A stretch of 64,000 bases of DNA from Marsupella aquatica (GCA_973895155.1 OZ316898.1:16864001-16928000), one strand, 5' to 3'. Numbered from the stretch's first letter, positions 12,754 to 25,565 are shown. Numbers and translations are program-made. Notes: generated by a model from the letters alone, not told the origin.

Positions 12754-13484
12754 GCAAAGGGAAACTGGGTCTGAAAACCCTATCTGAGCGTTCACTTGCG
12801 TGTTGGGGTAGACTTTTCTTCTTCTTTTATCTTGAAAGGAATCCTTAACTCATGAGAAAGTAAAATCCAGTAAAACTTGGAGTAAAAAGGTCACATCAGA
12901 AAAGATCAACGACCAAACAATCACTTGGAGATCAGATGCGTCCAATCCTGAGGACAAGGGTAAAACCAGGAACTAAAGTGGCATGTAACAACATGTCATT
13001 CACACCATAACAAAGGGAAAATGCCAATACAAGGGCCAACTCAGCCCCAAAGAATACAGAGAGGAAACAGAATACTGAACGACTGTCTCAAGGCTAAAAT
13101 CCAATACTGATTAACCATATGTAAACTAAACCTATTCGCCTGGTCCCATAATGTTTTTGATTTGTTTGAGTCCTAAGTGAGTCCCAATAATTGCACATCA
13201 AAAATTGGCCACCAGATTCCTATTACTAAATAATTATTTAATTAAAATAATTAGGTTTATCATGGTATGAATTTGGGTAATACAAAGTTTGATGTGCAAT
13301 TACCAGGAGAGTCCAGGTTGGTAGATTGCATTTGGCAGCCCAAGTAAAAAAACCACTTGCATGAAAATCCTGAAGCGCAAAGGTTTATTTTGGTTCCCCC
13401 CATCTGTGGCGTTCACGCAGAATAAATGAATTTTCTTTATTTAATTTTCTTTATTTAATTTTGGTTGCCTTGAAATGGCGTTCA

Positions 13485-13709
13485 AATTGGCCAGAGGATG
13501 AACCTAGAACCGAAAGATCCCAGGTTCAATCCTTCTTCCACACGCAAGGGGTGTGGAAGGTATTGTGTGTGTGGGTGGGGTGTAATGGTGGGAGTGGTGA
13601 TTGCCCCTCAGCCCCTGGCTGCCTTACATAGAAATGCATGTTCTAGAATAGTAAGTCTATCCACGGTTGGATGGCCTTGCTTTAGGTTTTGAAGGCAAAA
13701 TAAAAATAA
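13485..13709 (+). mobile_element. tRNA-derived SINE with target-site duplication
   Basis: The flanks AAATGGCGTTCA (13473-13484) and AAATGACGTTCA (13710-13721) match at 11 of 12 bases. Inside, TGGCCAGAGGA near 13488 resembles a pol III box A, and GGTTCAATCC at 13523-13532 matches box B, about 34 nt downstream as in tRNA genes. The element ends in an A-rich AAAATAAAAATA tail. All four hallmarks agree with a tRNA-type SINE of about 225 bp. The gene or family of origin is not known. Confidence 0.8.
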
Positions 13710-13829
13710 AAATGACGTTCATAAGGGCATGGAATGAATTTGGTCGATTGCAGCTGGCAGCCCACGTCGAAACATAAACCATTTGCATGGAAAGCCTGAA
13801 TCGTAAGGGTTATTTTGGTTGCCCTGAAA

Positions 13830-14240
13830 TCTCGTTCAAACGGGCATGCAAGGAGCCGAAGTGAGCCACGCCAATCACAAGGCGTTCGGAGATCCTTGGT
13901 GCCCGGGAAAAGCGGTCAAGCTGGCAAACCGGGGGATTGGGGGAAAATTCCAATCTCGGATGTTTTCTGGTTGCCGGGCACAAGCTCCGATGATGACTGT
14001 GCAGAGCTTTCACTTCAACTGCCCGCAACGAATGTGCACTCTGGCACCCGCGAAGTCGCGTACCCCCAAACAAAGATTAATCCCATTTTTTACTTGTCAT
14101 ATAAGTAAACTACTCCATTCAAGAAAGAGAAAATAAAAAGAACCCACAAAAAACCAACACAACAAAAAGATGTCGTAGCATGAAACTTTCAGACAGCCCG
14201 GCGTCCTTTGGCTGCCCGGTAAATAAGGGCACAGATAAAC
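13830..14240. other. GC-rich island with repeated CCGGGCA/TGCCCGG motifs
   Basis: The island is locally GC-rich within AT-rich DNA and holds several GCCCGGG, CCGGGCA and CTGCCCGG words. Similar islands lie at 27030-27190 and 28140-28420. The overlapping 96-97-codon frames have no recognisable domain and I do not call a gene. Confidence 0.4.
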
Positions 14241-16005
14241 GACAACTCTCCGACAAAGGAAAAAACAAATTCATTTTTTTTTGGCCCATCCGCGAATTTC
14301 CCGAGGGTAAAACCGGAACTGTTCAATCCAATCACCAATTCAGAATAATCGTTTATTTATGTTTTTGCAAGAGAACATGCTAGGAATATTTTTAATCTGA
14401 TTTTCTAAGACTACTTTTGACCGTTACATCGCCCAAACTTTCAGGATAGCCAGTAGATTCTGGCTAATGGGGTCAAGAAGGGTTCAATCCAATATTTTTT
14501 CTCCATAAAATAGCACCTTACTTATGGGAAAAAAAAACCCCAATAAAGGACTGGGAGTAAGAAGCCAGATCAAAAACCATCAGCAAGCCAACAACCAATC
14601 AGAATATATTCAAACCCGAGGGAAAGAGAAAAAGGAGTAACTATGAGTGTAAAAGTAAACAGAGTCACACCCCAAAGAAAAAAACCTGAGCAACATCAAT
14701 CCAATAATCTGAGTGTCGTCAAGAAAAAAACACAAAGGTCTATTAAAGGCTGAACAAATTCAGGTTGACAAATCCTGAAGAAGTCATTTATTCCAACACT
14801 GGAACTCATTTATTTCAACGCTTTGGGTCACACTCTTAGAATGATGCTACCTGCTAAACCCATTGTATTTATTTAGGTGTCAGAGTGATCTCTGATTTTT
14901 CCAAGTGTGAAATCTTGTGTGTAAAAGGACTCTGGTGAGCCCACTTTGCAAGAGGGGTTTGGACTAAAGCTGGTCTATTTTGGAAACTTTAACTCGCAAA
15001 CTCACTTGCTACAATTAAGACTGACACCACTGGGCTTTGCAAATTAAATTCCAATTGATATCCAGGGAGATACTAAATGTCATGGTTAGATTCTCAAAAA
15101 CATAAATTGGAAATGCAAAGTGTATAGTGAGTGAATAGAGTAATCTTTAGAAAGTTAATAACTCTCTCAATTTTTCAAGACATATGAGATGAATTGGAAA
15201 GAAATCGCTTCTAACTAGCCCAGGAAGAACTAATATTATTGAATAATAAGGGTCATACTAGACCTGGGGGGTTTTGCTTGATGGGGCTCCTCATATGATA
15301 ATGCAATATTTTTGGGTAATGAAACACACTAAAGAGAATCTGATAACAAATTTTGGTAGTAACACGCTAAAGATATGAAACAAAATTTATTTTATTAATT
15401 AATCCGTGGACCCCCATGTTCATCCAAGGAATGTGTGTGTGATTAAGTGAAATCATTTTTTCATCAAGGTGGTAACTGACGATTTTGAGTCTCCCAATGG
15501 TGTTGGTGTGAGCTCATACAAAAACAAATGCTCAAAAGATAGAGATTTATCAAACGAAAGGTTGAATGTGGAGGAATTGAGTTTTTTTTATAGGTTTTGC
15601 TTACACATTGGAGAAATCATCTTTCAACCATTTGTTGATTAATTGTTTGTGAGTTACATTGAGCATTACCGCCACAAGACAGACTGGAGCACAACACTCA
15701 GTTGTTTGCAAAAGAGCGATTGTCGATTTGGTGGGAAGAACACACAAAACGAACAAGCCATCATTTCAAACAAAGGATTTGTAGTTATTTTTAAGAAAGC
15801 TATGGTGTGAAGGGAAGACCAACAATTGTTTCTTTGATATAGAGGCTGCATTTGGCGTCAACCTGTGTTTTCAGTTGAAGACTATCTAAGAGATGCGAAC
15901 AATTCAAGCCGGGAAGCAAGCATTGTGGACCAGCGATGACGACGTAATCAAAGAAATCAATTTGTAGTGTCTAAGTTTGTGATGGTGACGAGATTGTGAT
16001 ATCTC
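14241..16005. other. Intergenic, nothing recognised
   Basis: AT-rich sequence with no gene, TIR pair or clear tandem repeat seen. Confidence 0.45.
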
Positions 16006-16009
16006 TTAA

Positions 16010-16530
16010 TCGAGAAAGGGTTTCCAATGAGCCTCAAATTGACAAATTTTGTCAAGTTCCATATGAGTTTTTGAATTTCTTTGCCTTTCCAATGAGTGTG
16101 AGTATAATAAATTTTGATCATGAGTTCATGAATTCTTTTAGCTTTCTAACATTGAATCCGACATTGACAAATTCATGTCAGATTTTGTCACGGTACTCAA
16201 GAGATCAGGCAATTTTCAATCTCTTTAGCTTCTAATGTGTGACATTGAGATTATTTGTCAAGAAATAGAGAGATCATGAGTATCTAAATTTCTCTAGCTT
16301 TCCAATGAACCTAACATTGATAGATTTTGTCAAGTACTAAGGAGATGATGAGTTTTTAATTTTACTCTAACTTTCTAATGAGTGTGACATTGAGATTTTA
16401 TCACGACATTACTAAAGAGATCATGAGTTTCTAAATCTTGATCTTGAATTTTCCAATGAATCAAACATTGACAGATTTTATCAAGTACTAAGGAGATTTA
16501 TTATTTAGTTTTACAATGTGAAGCCAAAGG
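16010..16530 (+). repeat. Degenerate tandem repeat, about 60-85-bp unit, about 7 copies
   Basis: A unit built on TTTCCAATGA, ACATTGA, AATTTTGTCAAG, TACTAAGGAGAT and ATGAGTTTCTAA recurs near 16020, 16086, 16143, 16227, 16303, 16372 and 16450. Copies are strongly diverged and spacing varies from about 60 to 85 bp. No coding frame persists across units. Confidence 0.6.
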
Positions 16531-16917
16531 GATTTTAACTATGTACATTTACAATTAAAAAATACAAGCATTTTGATATAAAACACTGATATATCTTTGA
16601 CAAACATCAAAATGGTAACTTTGTTTTACTAAATGACATCTCTTCCTTTGTATTTTGGTTTTTGTTACGTTTAATATTTACGGCATGGCGCCCCAAAAAT
16701 TACATTGCTTTTGTCACAAACAGGAATGTGCACATTTGTTATTGCTAAAAGTAGGATCATTCCTGTTTGTGGCTGGTTGTGGTGATGTGGAGCAACCTCA
16801 TGGCAGAGAATTTGCAAGAGACCCCTAATGGGGGTCCGTAAAAACAATTCCTAGGAATATTCTAGAAAATAAATAAATTCTACAACACTAGCTTAAGAAC
16901 TTTTGTGCTCTTATACA

Positions 16918-16920
<3 letters not shown>

Positions 16921-16970
<50 letters not shown>
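16921..16970. repeat. (TA)25 microsatellite
   Basis: An uninterrupted TA dinucleotide run of about 50 bp. Confidence 0.95.
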
Positions 16971-16973
<3 letters not shown>

Positions 16974-17569
16974 CACTGACCCCAATTAAAAGCCCTTTAT
17001 CTTTATGCAAGCAAGGTTGGAAGAAAAAAGTGAAGACCTTGGTATATTAGATCTCTACTCTTAAATTCTGAGTGGTGCATATCTGGTTTTTATAAACCGT
17101 GCACAAGAAATTGGGTGACCCGATCTACTGAACGTCTTTTGGCACCTAGAAAGTGTCAATGAGTGAAGGTAGAAAAAGTGTCAGGGTCCATGAGTGTTGC
17201 CGACCTGTCTCATGGGAGCATTATTTTGACAAAGTAATGCTATTGGGTATAAATTTAATTGAGATGTCGAAACCAACAAACAAAAAGACGGCCGATGGTG
17301 TTCGTGAAGGGATTTTGTTTGTCTTATTGCTTAATTGGTAGGGGTCAGGTGTACTATGCTGTTTTCCTCCAAGTTTCGACAAACGTTTAACCCAAAACAT
17401 TTGCAACAGTGACCTCCTTGTATTTTAGTGGACGGGCAAGGACTGTAACTTCTAGCAGCCCAGACGGGCAGCGGGATTATTTGAGGGGCTGGGAATCCTG
17501 GATGCATCATAGAGTGAACTTTGAACTGGAGGAAGGAAGGGTGTGGCATAGGAAAGCTGGGTAAAGTTA

Positions 17570-17855
17570 TTTATACTAATTGCGTACGAGTCACTCTAAT
17601 TACAGGTTATATGAAGTCACCTATTTGGTCTCACTAATTGCGTTGTACGCCTTCAACATTACACACTGACAATCAAAGTATAAAACATGATTCAAGGGGA
17701 CTCTCAATACAAAGTAAAATGTGTGACTTAACATACTTAATTAGTTATTAGTGTGATTAGAAATAAATGTTCACACAATTTAGTGTGAGTCACTCTAATT
17801 TAAGTTTGGTGTCACATTAAGTATATACTCACATTATCTAAAGTGGACAGTGTAG
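17570..17855 (+). mobile_element. MITE copy 2, same family as 897-1246, 5' end lost
   Basis: It is collinear with the element at 897-1246. Shared words include AGTCACTCTAATT, TTTGGTCTCA, CTCTCAATACAAAGTAAA, CATACTTAATTAG, ATGTTCACACAAT and the terminal GTGGACAGTGTAG. The left inverted repeat is not recognisable, so this copy is truncated or eroded. Confidence 0.7.
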
Positions 17856-17859
17856 TGTA

Positions 17860-19415
17860 TGTTACTCCAAGTGACAACAAAGTTTCAACCCAAAAACAGT
17901 TGTGACATATAATGCTCTTAAAAACACTTTTACTAATTTTATGAAAAGTAAATGAGAGCCTTCCTAAAGAGATGACGCATAACACTAAGTAAGAACAGTG
18001 TAATTGTTGTAGAAGATTGGAATTTGTAGCGCCCAGTAGCTTGTAGTGGGCACATCGGAGGGAAGGGTCCAGACTCCAGAGGAGGGTGCTTTCAAGTCGG
18101 GGCTAAACTAACGGGACCTGGGTGGAGTTAGTGGGGTCGAAGGCATTGGAACAACACGATGTGGGTGAGCATTAATTCACTGCCCAAAGCCAGAACTCGG
18201 TCCACTCTCGATGGGCTTTCCCTTGTGCCGCTAAGTGCAGGGGTGGTTCCAAAGGACAACTTACTCCTGCCTGTTGATACCCTGTTCCCAATTTCCCCAT
18301 TTAGGTGTTATTAGTTTGGCATCAGCTCAAGCATTCAATCATGATGATTATGGTACGGTACTGTACTGTACTTGAATAATAAATATTGATAGGTGTTCTA
18401 AACATTGCCCAGGTTATGCCAAACATCGTGGATATGATTATTGGTTAGTGGTCGTATATCAGTTAGAGTAATTTTAAATTGTTTTTTCTATCGAAGTGGA
18501 TTACAGACAGATACTGTAGAGTATTTGGGAACCACCGACCTCTGAATCTTTGCCAGTGTTAACAACACCGGGATGACCTTTTACTCAATGGAGACTTTTG
18601 GGCTTCTTGGGGTCTTTTCGGTTCCCTTTTCCTGCTTTATTGGGTCTTTGGCCTTTCGAATCCTTCCTCCAGGCTTGGCATTTCTGCTATGATAGATATG
18701 TGTAGATTGAGTCAAATCATTTTTCTGCTGTTTTGAGTGGACGGGGTAGCATCCAGAACAAACATTGGGCAACCCAGCAAGAAAATAGCATTCTTGGGGG
18801 ACCCCAAAAATTTGAGGTGGATTAGAAGTGAATTTGCTCATCCACTTGGAAATTAGAATCTCTAAAACTTCAGCCTAACATAGAATCACAAAATGATAAT
18901 TTTCTACATTTATGGGATTTCATTAAATGAATAGTCACTAGTGCACAATGGCTGTCCATGTCAGTGTTTCCTTGTTACCGCGGTGCAGCCGGGTTGACAG
19001 CATATACTGCTGGAACCATGCTGGCGACAGGGTTGAATGCATGCTTGAAGAAGCTAGAGAGAGTAGTACAAGCATGTACTTTGGATTTCTCATAAATATG
19101 TACACCCTCAAACTAAATGAAATGGGTACAATAACACTCTGTCAAGCCGATATTCTGGCTTATAATCGCCAAGGGTGATTCTAAGTCAGAGCACCCAACT
19201 TGATTGGGTGTCAACAAACTCAAACCGACAAGGACGTTTTTGAAATACAACTCGATGATAGTGACATTTTTGCCTTTCTGTCCTACCAAAGCTCTTACAT
19301 CCACCAGCCTGGCCTGTAATATGAATTGAGCTGAAAACATGCAAACATCATTCTGTCTTGTAGGCATACAGCAATAGAAAGAGCAAATATCTGGAATGGT
19401 TTAAAGCACAGTGGC
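17860..19415. other. Intergenic, nothing recognised
   Basis: No gene or mobile element could be supported. Open frames here are short and unrelated to known families as far as I can tell. Confidence 0.45.
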
Positions 19416-19419
19416 ACTA

Positions 19420-19710
19420 CAGAAAGGGACCCTGCCCCTAACTGGTCATTATTCATTTGTCAAGGTCAACAGTAGACCAACCGAATAGGCTCCCACTAAA
19501 TTATCATCATAAGACCCTCATACCATAAAGCATGGTTACTTGCTCTCTTGAAAAATATGAGTTATTTTAGATGCAATCAATTGTGGAGTGTATATCTCTA
19601 CTCATCTATATTCTGAGCCATAGATCCTCCTAGTTGGTGAACTATTGAGATGACACTTATACTCAGAAATCCCCCCAAATAAGGTATTTCGACTGTATAG
19701 ATGAGTTTAT
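19420..19710 (+). repeat. Dispersed repeat C, copy 2
   Basis: The collinear partner of 8155-8460, with shared blocks GACCCTCATACC, AAAAATATGAG, GCCATAGAT, CTATATTCT and AATCCCCCC. A 101-codon frame on the - strand overlaps it and is most likely chance. Confidence 0.5.
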
Positions 19711-20447
19711 TCCATGTGAAATAAGTTACACCAAGTATTCCATAACACATATTAAACTGCCAAAAAACAAAAGGCATCCAACCCAAAAACGTCATCCCAG
19801 GCAAACTACCCAATCCAGGTGAGACAACCATATAGAGCCAAAAGTGCAAACAAACTAACTTGTGGTGTAATAGTGCATCTTGTTGAGCAAAGACAACTTT
19901 CACAACCCATGATCATCCAACGCACAAGTAGTCAACATAGATAGATATGTGATTTGCTTTAGTTGAGGCTACATCCATGGGAACACACTAGAGATTTATT
20001 ACACTCTAAGTCTATCAGTCATACCAAGTTCCTGCAGTACAAGATCCCCCCCTCTCTCAACTGGCTTCATAACAATGAGCCCGAGTAACACTGCTTGGGG
20101 ATGTAGTGTGCAACATAGTTAACCAAACCTAGTTTGTGACAAATGTCAGCCCTAACTATGGTTACAGGCATAACCCTAGACCTAGGAGTAAATGCCTAAC
20201 ACATCTCAAAGCTTCATAGTTACCGGATCATGGTTTTGCTCACCTCTTTTCATAGAAGGATTTAGAAGTTTTTTCCTTAGCAATCTCTAGAGTGACTAAC
20301 GGTCACGGCACATGATCAATCTTAATTCATGGCCAAAAGTTATGGATCATGAATTAGGTAGTGCATGACTTTTGCTGTCAAAAATCTTAACTATTAGGTG
20401 AAAGCCTGTCAAGTTTAAATGTTTTAAACCCCCTAGTGGAACCCTGT

Positions 20448-20530
20448 GGTTTAATGTTTAGAGAGCATTGACAGTTGTCATTCATATGGTCTCTGCTTCA
20501 AACTCGTGGACTAGTGTCTGCTGCCCCAGA
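20448..20530 (+). repeat. Possible tRNA-derived SINE head
   Basis: GTGGTTTAATGTTTAGAGAGCATT resembles a tRNA D-arm/box A when read in two halves (GTGGTTTAATG, then TTTAGAGAGCATT). GGTCTCTGCTTCAAACTC about 40 nt downstream resembles a T-arm/box B. No target duplication or A-rich tail was located, so this is weak. Confidence 0.35.
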
Positions 20531-22446
20531 TAGAATATTGGAGGTCTTCACTAGAGAGTTCATTACTTTGGCTAACTTTGGAGCAAGGAAGAAGGAAGCA
20601 CCCACCTTTAGCAGAGTGGTAGACGCGGCCAAATGTGGACATTATCTCATCAAACATTCTATGGTTTATGAGTGTCACAGGCAGCTACTGTATTTTTAAG
20701 TCAACGGTCCTTTAGTCGCACCTGCATTGTAATGTCGTGTTTTTGCCGGCAGGAAGCTTTGATTGGAAGCAAAGTTCAATACAAAACATAGCAATATTTG
20801 TTATATACAAGATATAAATATTCCTCTGGCATAAACAGGACAAGGTATAAATCTTGAGCTATATTCAGGACAAAACATAGCAATATTTGTCCAATTAATT
20901 TCTCCCATTGCAGCCAAACTGTTTTGAGGTGTTGGAGCCAGAACAATTATTATGAAGAACAATGTTGCCAGTCTTAGATCCAACAGTGATTGACTGTGGA
21001 CCCTCAACAAATAACTGAAGCATATTTGTTGGTGAGGTTAGAGAATTCTCAAGGGCCATCAACAACCAGCAATTCAATGTAAGTCACCTTCTGAAATAAT
21101 GCTCCTAGTTGTGAGGTTTGTTCCTGCAAGAATGCCTCTCCTTATCCTTGCTTGATACAGAAGCGCCGAGGAAATGGAAGGAGGTTGAAGAACATGCAAT
21201 GACCCCAATATCATGGTGCTTGCTTGTCGTACTGACTAAGACCATTGAGATTGCTACAGTAGATTGCTAAATTTACTGGCTGACATAAAGCATGTGCATG
21301 CTCTGGCCTCACAGATCTTTGAAGTTTTGGATGTGTATGCACCTGACTTTCAAGGTGTGTTATCAGGTTATTGGGTAGGAGCAAAGAGGGTAATGAATCA
21401 TCCTTCACATTATCGCATCATATATAGTTGCCTCAATACTTGGGTGCTCTATCACCAAACACATGCTAAGCTCGACGCCTAGGACACCTTACAAAACATA
21501 CTTCAGCCTTTTCTCTTTTGGCATCCAATGTTGAAGTGTATTATAGATTTAATTAGCTAACTCAGTCTTTTACCATACACATTGTCCAGGTGTTATATCA
21601 AATGAGTGACCAAGGGGTACTGTTTTTGAATTATTGGCCTATGTGTTGTGGTCAAGTCTCAAAGATGACATTTTGGTTTTAAAGGAGACATCATTACAAT
21701 TAAGAAGCTATGTTGTGCTTGAATTTGGGATGATGTTGTGTTTAAGTATTGACTCAAAATTCTTATCAGAGTATTTGTTTTCAAATTGATAGCCTATTTT
21801 TAGGGTGGGGGTCTCACTATATGGAGACCTCCCCATCACCTGCAATGTTTTAAGGTCTTGGACCCCCTAAAATCAAAGGATTTTTTGTAACCCTTACAAA
21901 TTATTTGATTAAAAATACACTAGTGGGCTTATAAGTCTCAAAATTGGATTCAAAATACCCTATTGTTCTTTTGAAAAAATTCTTAAGTCTCCCCTTAGAA
22001 CCAATAAAACGACCATATCCTTTGTCGCACGGGATATGTCATATTTGTGAAAATGAACTAGTCACAACGCCCACTTTGAACACAATGCCCTAGCAGAGTG
22101 TTAATGGGATGTAGTTTTCAGAAGAAAAAAACTTCCGTTTAGTGGGATAGTTTTTGACAATTTGACATGGTGGTGTTGTGTTTGGTGGAAGACTTTAACT
22201 TTGAACTTACCAGAGGACTGATATATATATTTTGTTAGATTGTTAACTCAAGGGAATGTGACTTCCAAATTGCTCATGCTGGGTCAGTTCAAACTTAAAT
22301 TCCATACCTATGGGAACAAACAGAGTCACTAAATATAGTCATGGAGAGTCAAATGACATATGAAGGTGGTTGTCAGACACGGTACAAACACTAGAATTAT
22401 AATCAAATTAGTTTAAACATCCAGGAAAGTAAAACTAAATCTACTG

Positions 22447-22690
22447 TGTAACTAGTGGGGAGTGCTCATTTACTGGCCAAGAGGTCTCAAGTTCAGGTCA
22501 AGCTACATCCTGCTTTGCATTCATCTGCCTCTATGTAACTGAAAACATGGGGCTCATGAAGGTCTTTGGGAGTGGGGAGCATAGTAAGCCCTAGACCCAG
22601 GTACCCACCAATGGGTACATTAGGGCATCTCAAAGCCTGGCATTAACAGGGTATGGCCCTCTCACAATTCCAGTAGCACAAGAACTCTTG
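22447..22690 (+). repeat. Possible tRNA-derived SINE
   Basis: AGTGCTCATTTACTGGCC followed by AAGAGGTCTCAAGTTCAGGTC-like sequence (two adjoining pieces) resembles the 3' half of a tRNA with its T-arm. The downstream portion, CCCTAGACCCAGG to ACATTAGGGCATCTCAAAGC, is loosely matched near 20180-20260. Boundaries and target duplication were not resolved. Confidence 0.35.
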
Positions 22691-22834
22691 TAAAAGTTAT
22701 GGGAGTCAATCTTCAGCCATCGTAAGGAAAACCCCTACGTTCAAGACTTAACCTGTAACCTGCCTGTAACTTTCTTGCAACGCAAATCCAGAAATCCAAA
22801 ATTCCAGCACTCTGGAACTCCGCAAAGTTGCAAC

Positions 22835-22965
22835 TGCAGGCACATGGGTTTTGCGTCTGACATGGTGATGATTGCTGCATTTGAGGTTGTGGCTTATGAA
22901 AAAAGGAGGAAAAAATATAGGCTATGGGACAAGTGAGGCCATAACTCCTGCCTTATGGGGTGGGT
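22835..22965 (+). repeat. Dispersed repeat D, copy 1, with coding-like remnant
   Basis: It is closely similar to 25440-25565, sharing TCTGACATGGT, ATGATTGCTGCATTTG and GACAAGTGAGG. One frame reads MGFASDMVMIAAFEVV then EKRRKK before a stop. The second copy reads GFASDMVMTAAFAVV in the matching frame. Conservation of a frame suggests a fragment of an old protein-coding element or gene. The family is not recognised. Confidence 0.5.
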
Positions 22966-25435
22966 CAATGCTACCTCTCCCCATTTTGAAAATTCCATAA
23001 TTGGGTTCCATAACCGGAATTATGGGATATACCACAAATCCATAACTTTTCCTAATCACCCAACTTTAAGAAGTCCTATTGGGCATGGGTGACAAGGAAG
23101 GCAGCCAGGAAAGAGGTTTTGGAAGCACTTGTTTGCCATCCAAGTAAAGTAATTTTGTGGTTGTAAATGTAGGGTTGGTGATGCTTTGAAAGTGGAATGG
23201 ACACACATGCAGGAAAATGTTATTACTTGCATTTTTAAGACTATTTCTCACATGGTGGGTGCAGTAAATTGAAAGCATAGCTTTCAATCTTTAAGCATCT
23301 CACATGTATGGCAGGGATTTAGGGACCTTGGTTTGAGTGTACATACTACAGTAGAGCATTTGTATCTTGGCGAGATCGTTAGAATGTAACTAATGAAGGG
23401 AGAGGAGCAGCTTAGAAGCAAGTCAGTATCTCGATGAGAACTTTAGATCCTAACTAATAAATTTGAGATGAGAAGCTACTTCAATGCTTTTGGTCTTAAA
23501 AAGTGAAGCTTCTTTACCCTGAATTTAAGGATGCAGCAGGGGTTGAGAGGGTTGAGTGTGTATTTGACATGAACAGACGTAGTATAGGTTTTATCTCTCT
23601 CTCTCTCTTCACCCTGACTGAAGGGGTGCAATATTAGTTGAGGGTGGGGTTATGACGTGAATGGTCTAAGTAGGTATGAACCGCAACTTAGGTTCAAAAC
23701 TGAGGTTCAAAAGAACTGCTAATTAGGCTAGTGTTCGAGGATTGTCGTTATAGATGTTCATTGGCTTTGTGTCAGGCCGCAAGTTCATTAATAGAGAGGA
23801 TTCTTTAATTAATACTAACAAGGTCTGCATTCGTACTTCTGCTGGTTGTAGTAATCACAAATTGATCCTGAATTGATGGTGAAATATACCAAAAGGAAAT
23901 TGTGAAACGTCCTCAACCTTCGATGTGTATTCATTATACTCTTCCATTAATTAATCAATCGGTACGCACAGCCGCACAGGATTGGACAACGTTAGAGTAG
24001 ATGTGATTGAAGGGCAAACGAATTTGAAATTTAGTGCATATTATCTATAAGTTATGGCAGATAAATGAAATCGAACCATTGATGGAGAATAGCACTGATG
24101 GAAGCTAGGTATGCCACGTCTGCTAAGTTCATGCAGATAACCTTTGATGTGTGATTCGTGAAAGCCCATCTCACGAGACTGGCTGATTAATGACTAAAGT
24201 CCCAGTGATAGTAAATACCCTGCATATTATAGTGATCATCAAAGAATTCAAAGTGTTGTGGATTGGGTGAGGAGGGCTTTCATTAGCTAATGGGGCCCTA
24301 AGTGGTGGAATGAGATTGTTACTAAAGGGGGCTTGCCACCATAGTACCACGCTTTTATACTTTGTTATTACGCTCAGAGAATGCCATAAAGAGCCGATTG
24401 ATTGTGCCTTGCTCCAACTCTGACAATCTCGAAATCTGACTTGTAAAAGTGCAAGTTCATTAATCGAGCCAAGATAACAATGCTTACTACAGTAGTTAAG
24501 TTGACGTACTGTAGTTAGTTGGGATCTGCCCATACAATGTTGGTCTAAAATGTGGATGTGTGATAAAGTTGTCTGGAAAATTAAAAACCATAGTGTTAAC
24601 TTGGGTCACGATTTTGAAGGGCAAGAAGTGAGTTATACTCGCTTTATACATTTGCAGTTGGCAATCTTTCTCTTTGAGAAAGTCTTGTGAGTAGTGTGTT
24701 TGGTACTTCGTATATACCTGTGCATGCATGTGTTTATCGCCTATTCCACTTAACACCATGTTGGTTTGGCGCGTTTCTCCTCATGTAAAGTTTTTGTGGC
24801 TGTCATGTCGAGAATTTACTCTCTATTTTCCAAAACTGCTTGCATATTTTTCCAGCCACTGTCTTTGAGAGATCATTTTTTCATTATTTACGCAAACCAA
24901 ATTACAATTGCAGCATTAAAATTTTCACAATTTATAATGAGAATGCAGCTCACATGACATGGATATGATGCCATTAAGGTGACTGAGACTGGTCTCCTTT
25001 GCAACTAAAAATTTACAACTGTCTTGATTTGTAGCCCAACTACATGCTATGGATGATACAAGTGAACTTCCTTGATTGTGTAGTCTATATACTTATGTGT
25101 CCAACACTTTCCATATTTAATGTGGGATGTATTTCGCTCTCCTGCTGATCGTGCAAAAAATATAATCACATGCTGTTTGATATGTGCACAATTCTCTCAT
25201 TGCACTGGAAATGGCCTCTCCCAATCCTCTCTAGTGCCTTTTCCAAGTCCTAAGCAATTAGGGAGGTCCACATCCAAGTGCAAGCAAGGTCACCAACCAG
25301 CACATGGGAAAGGATGGGAAACAAAAGCATTAAGAAAAAGCAGGGCATGCCAAATTCTTAATGTATTGCAAAAATTAGGGCTTAAGAAAATTTGAGTAAG
25401 CCAATTCTATCTATGAGGTATGGGGCAGTGGACAA
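22966..25435. other. Intergenic, nothing recognised
   Basis: No gene is supported. A (CT)n run of about 14 nt lies near 23593. The 120-codon frame on the - strand at 24171-24533 has no recognisable domain. Confidence 0.45.
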
Positions 25436-25439
25436 AGCT

Positions 25440-25565
25440 GCACATTGGCTTTGCTTCTGACATGGTCATGACTGCTGCATTTGCGGTGGTGACTGATCAA
25501 GAATGAAGGAAAAAGAAGATATGCTACAAGACAAAGGTGAGGTCGCAACTCAAGCCTTGTGGGAC
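25440..25565 (+). repeat. Dispersed repeat D, copy 2
   Basis: Partner of 22835-22965. It shares GCACAT, TTTGC-TCTGACATGGT, GCTGCATTTG, GGTGAGG and CCTTGTGGG. Both copies lie on the same strand about 2.6 kb apart. Confidence 0.5.

Noticed and set aside
19598-19903. 101-codon hydrophobic frame on the - strand
   Set aside because: Its first part is dispersed repeat C read backwards. The copy at 8.2 kb does not keep the frame.
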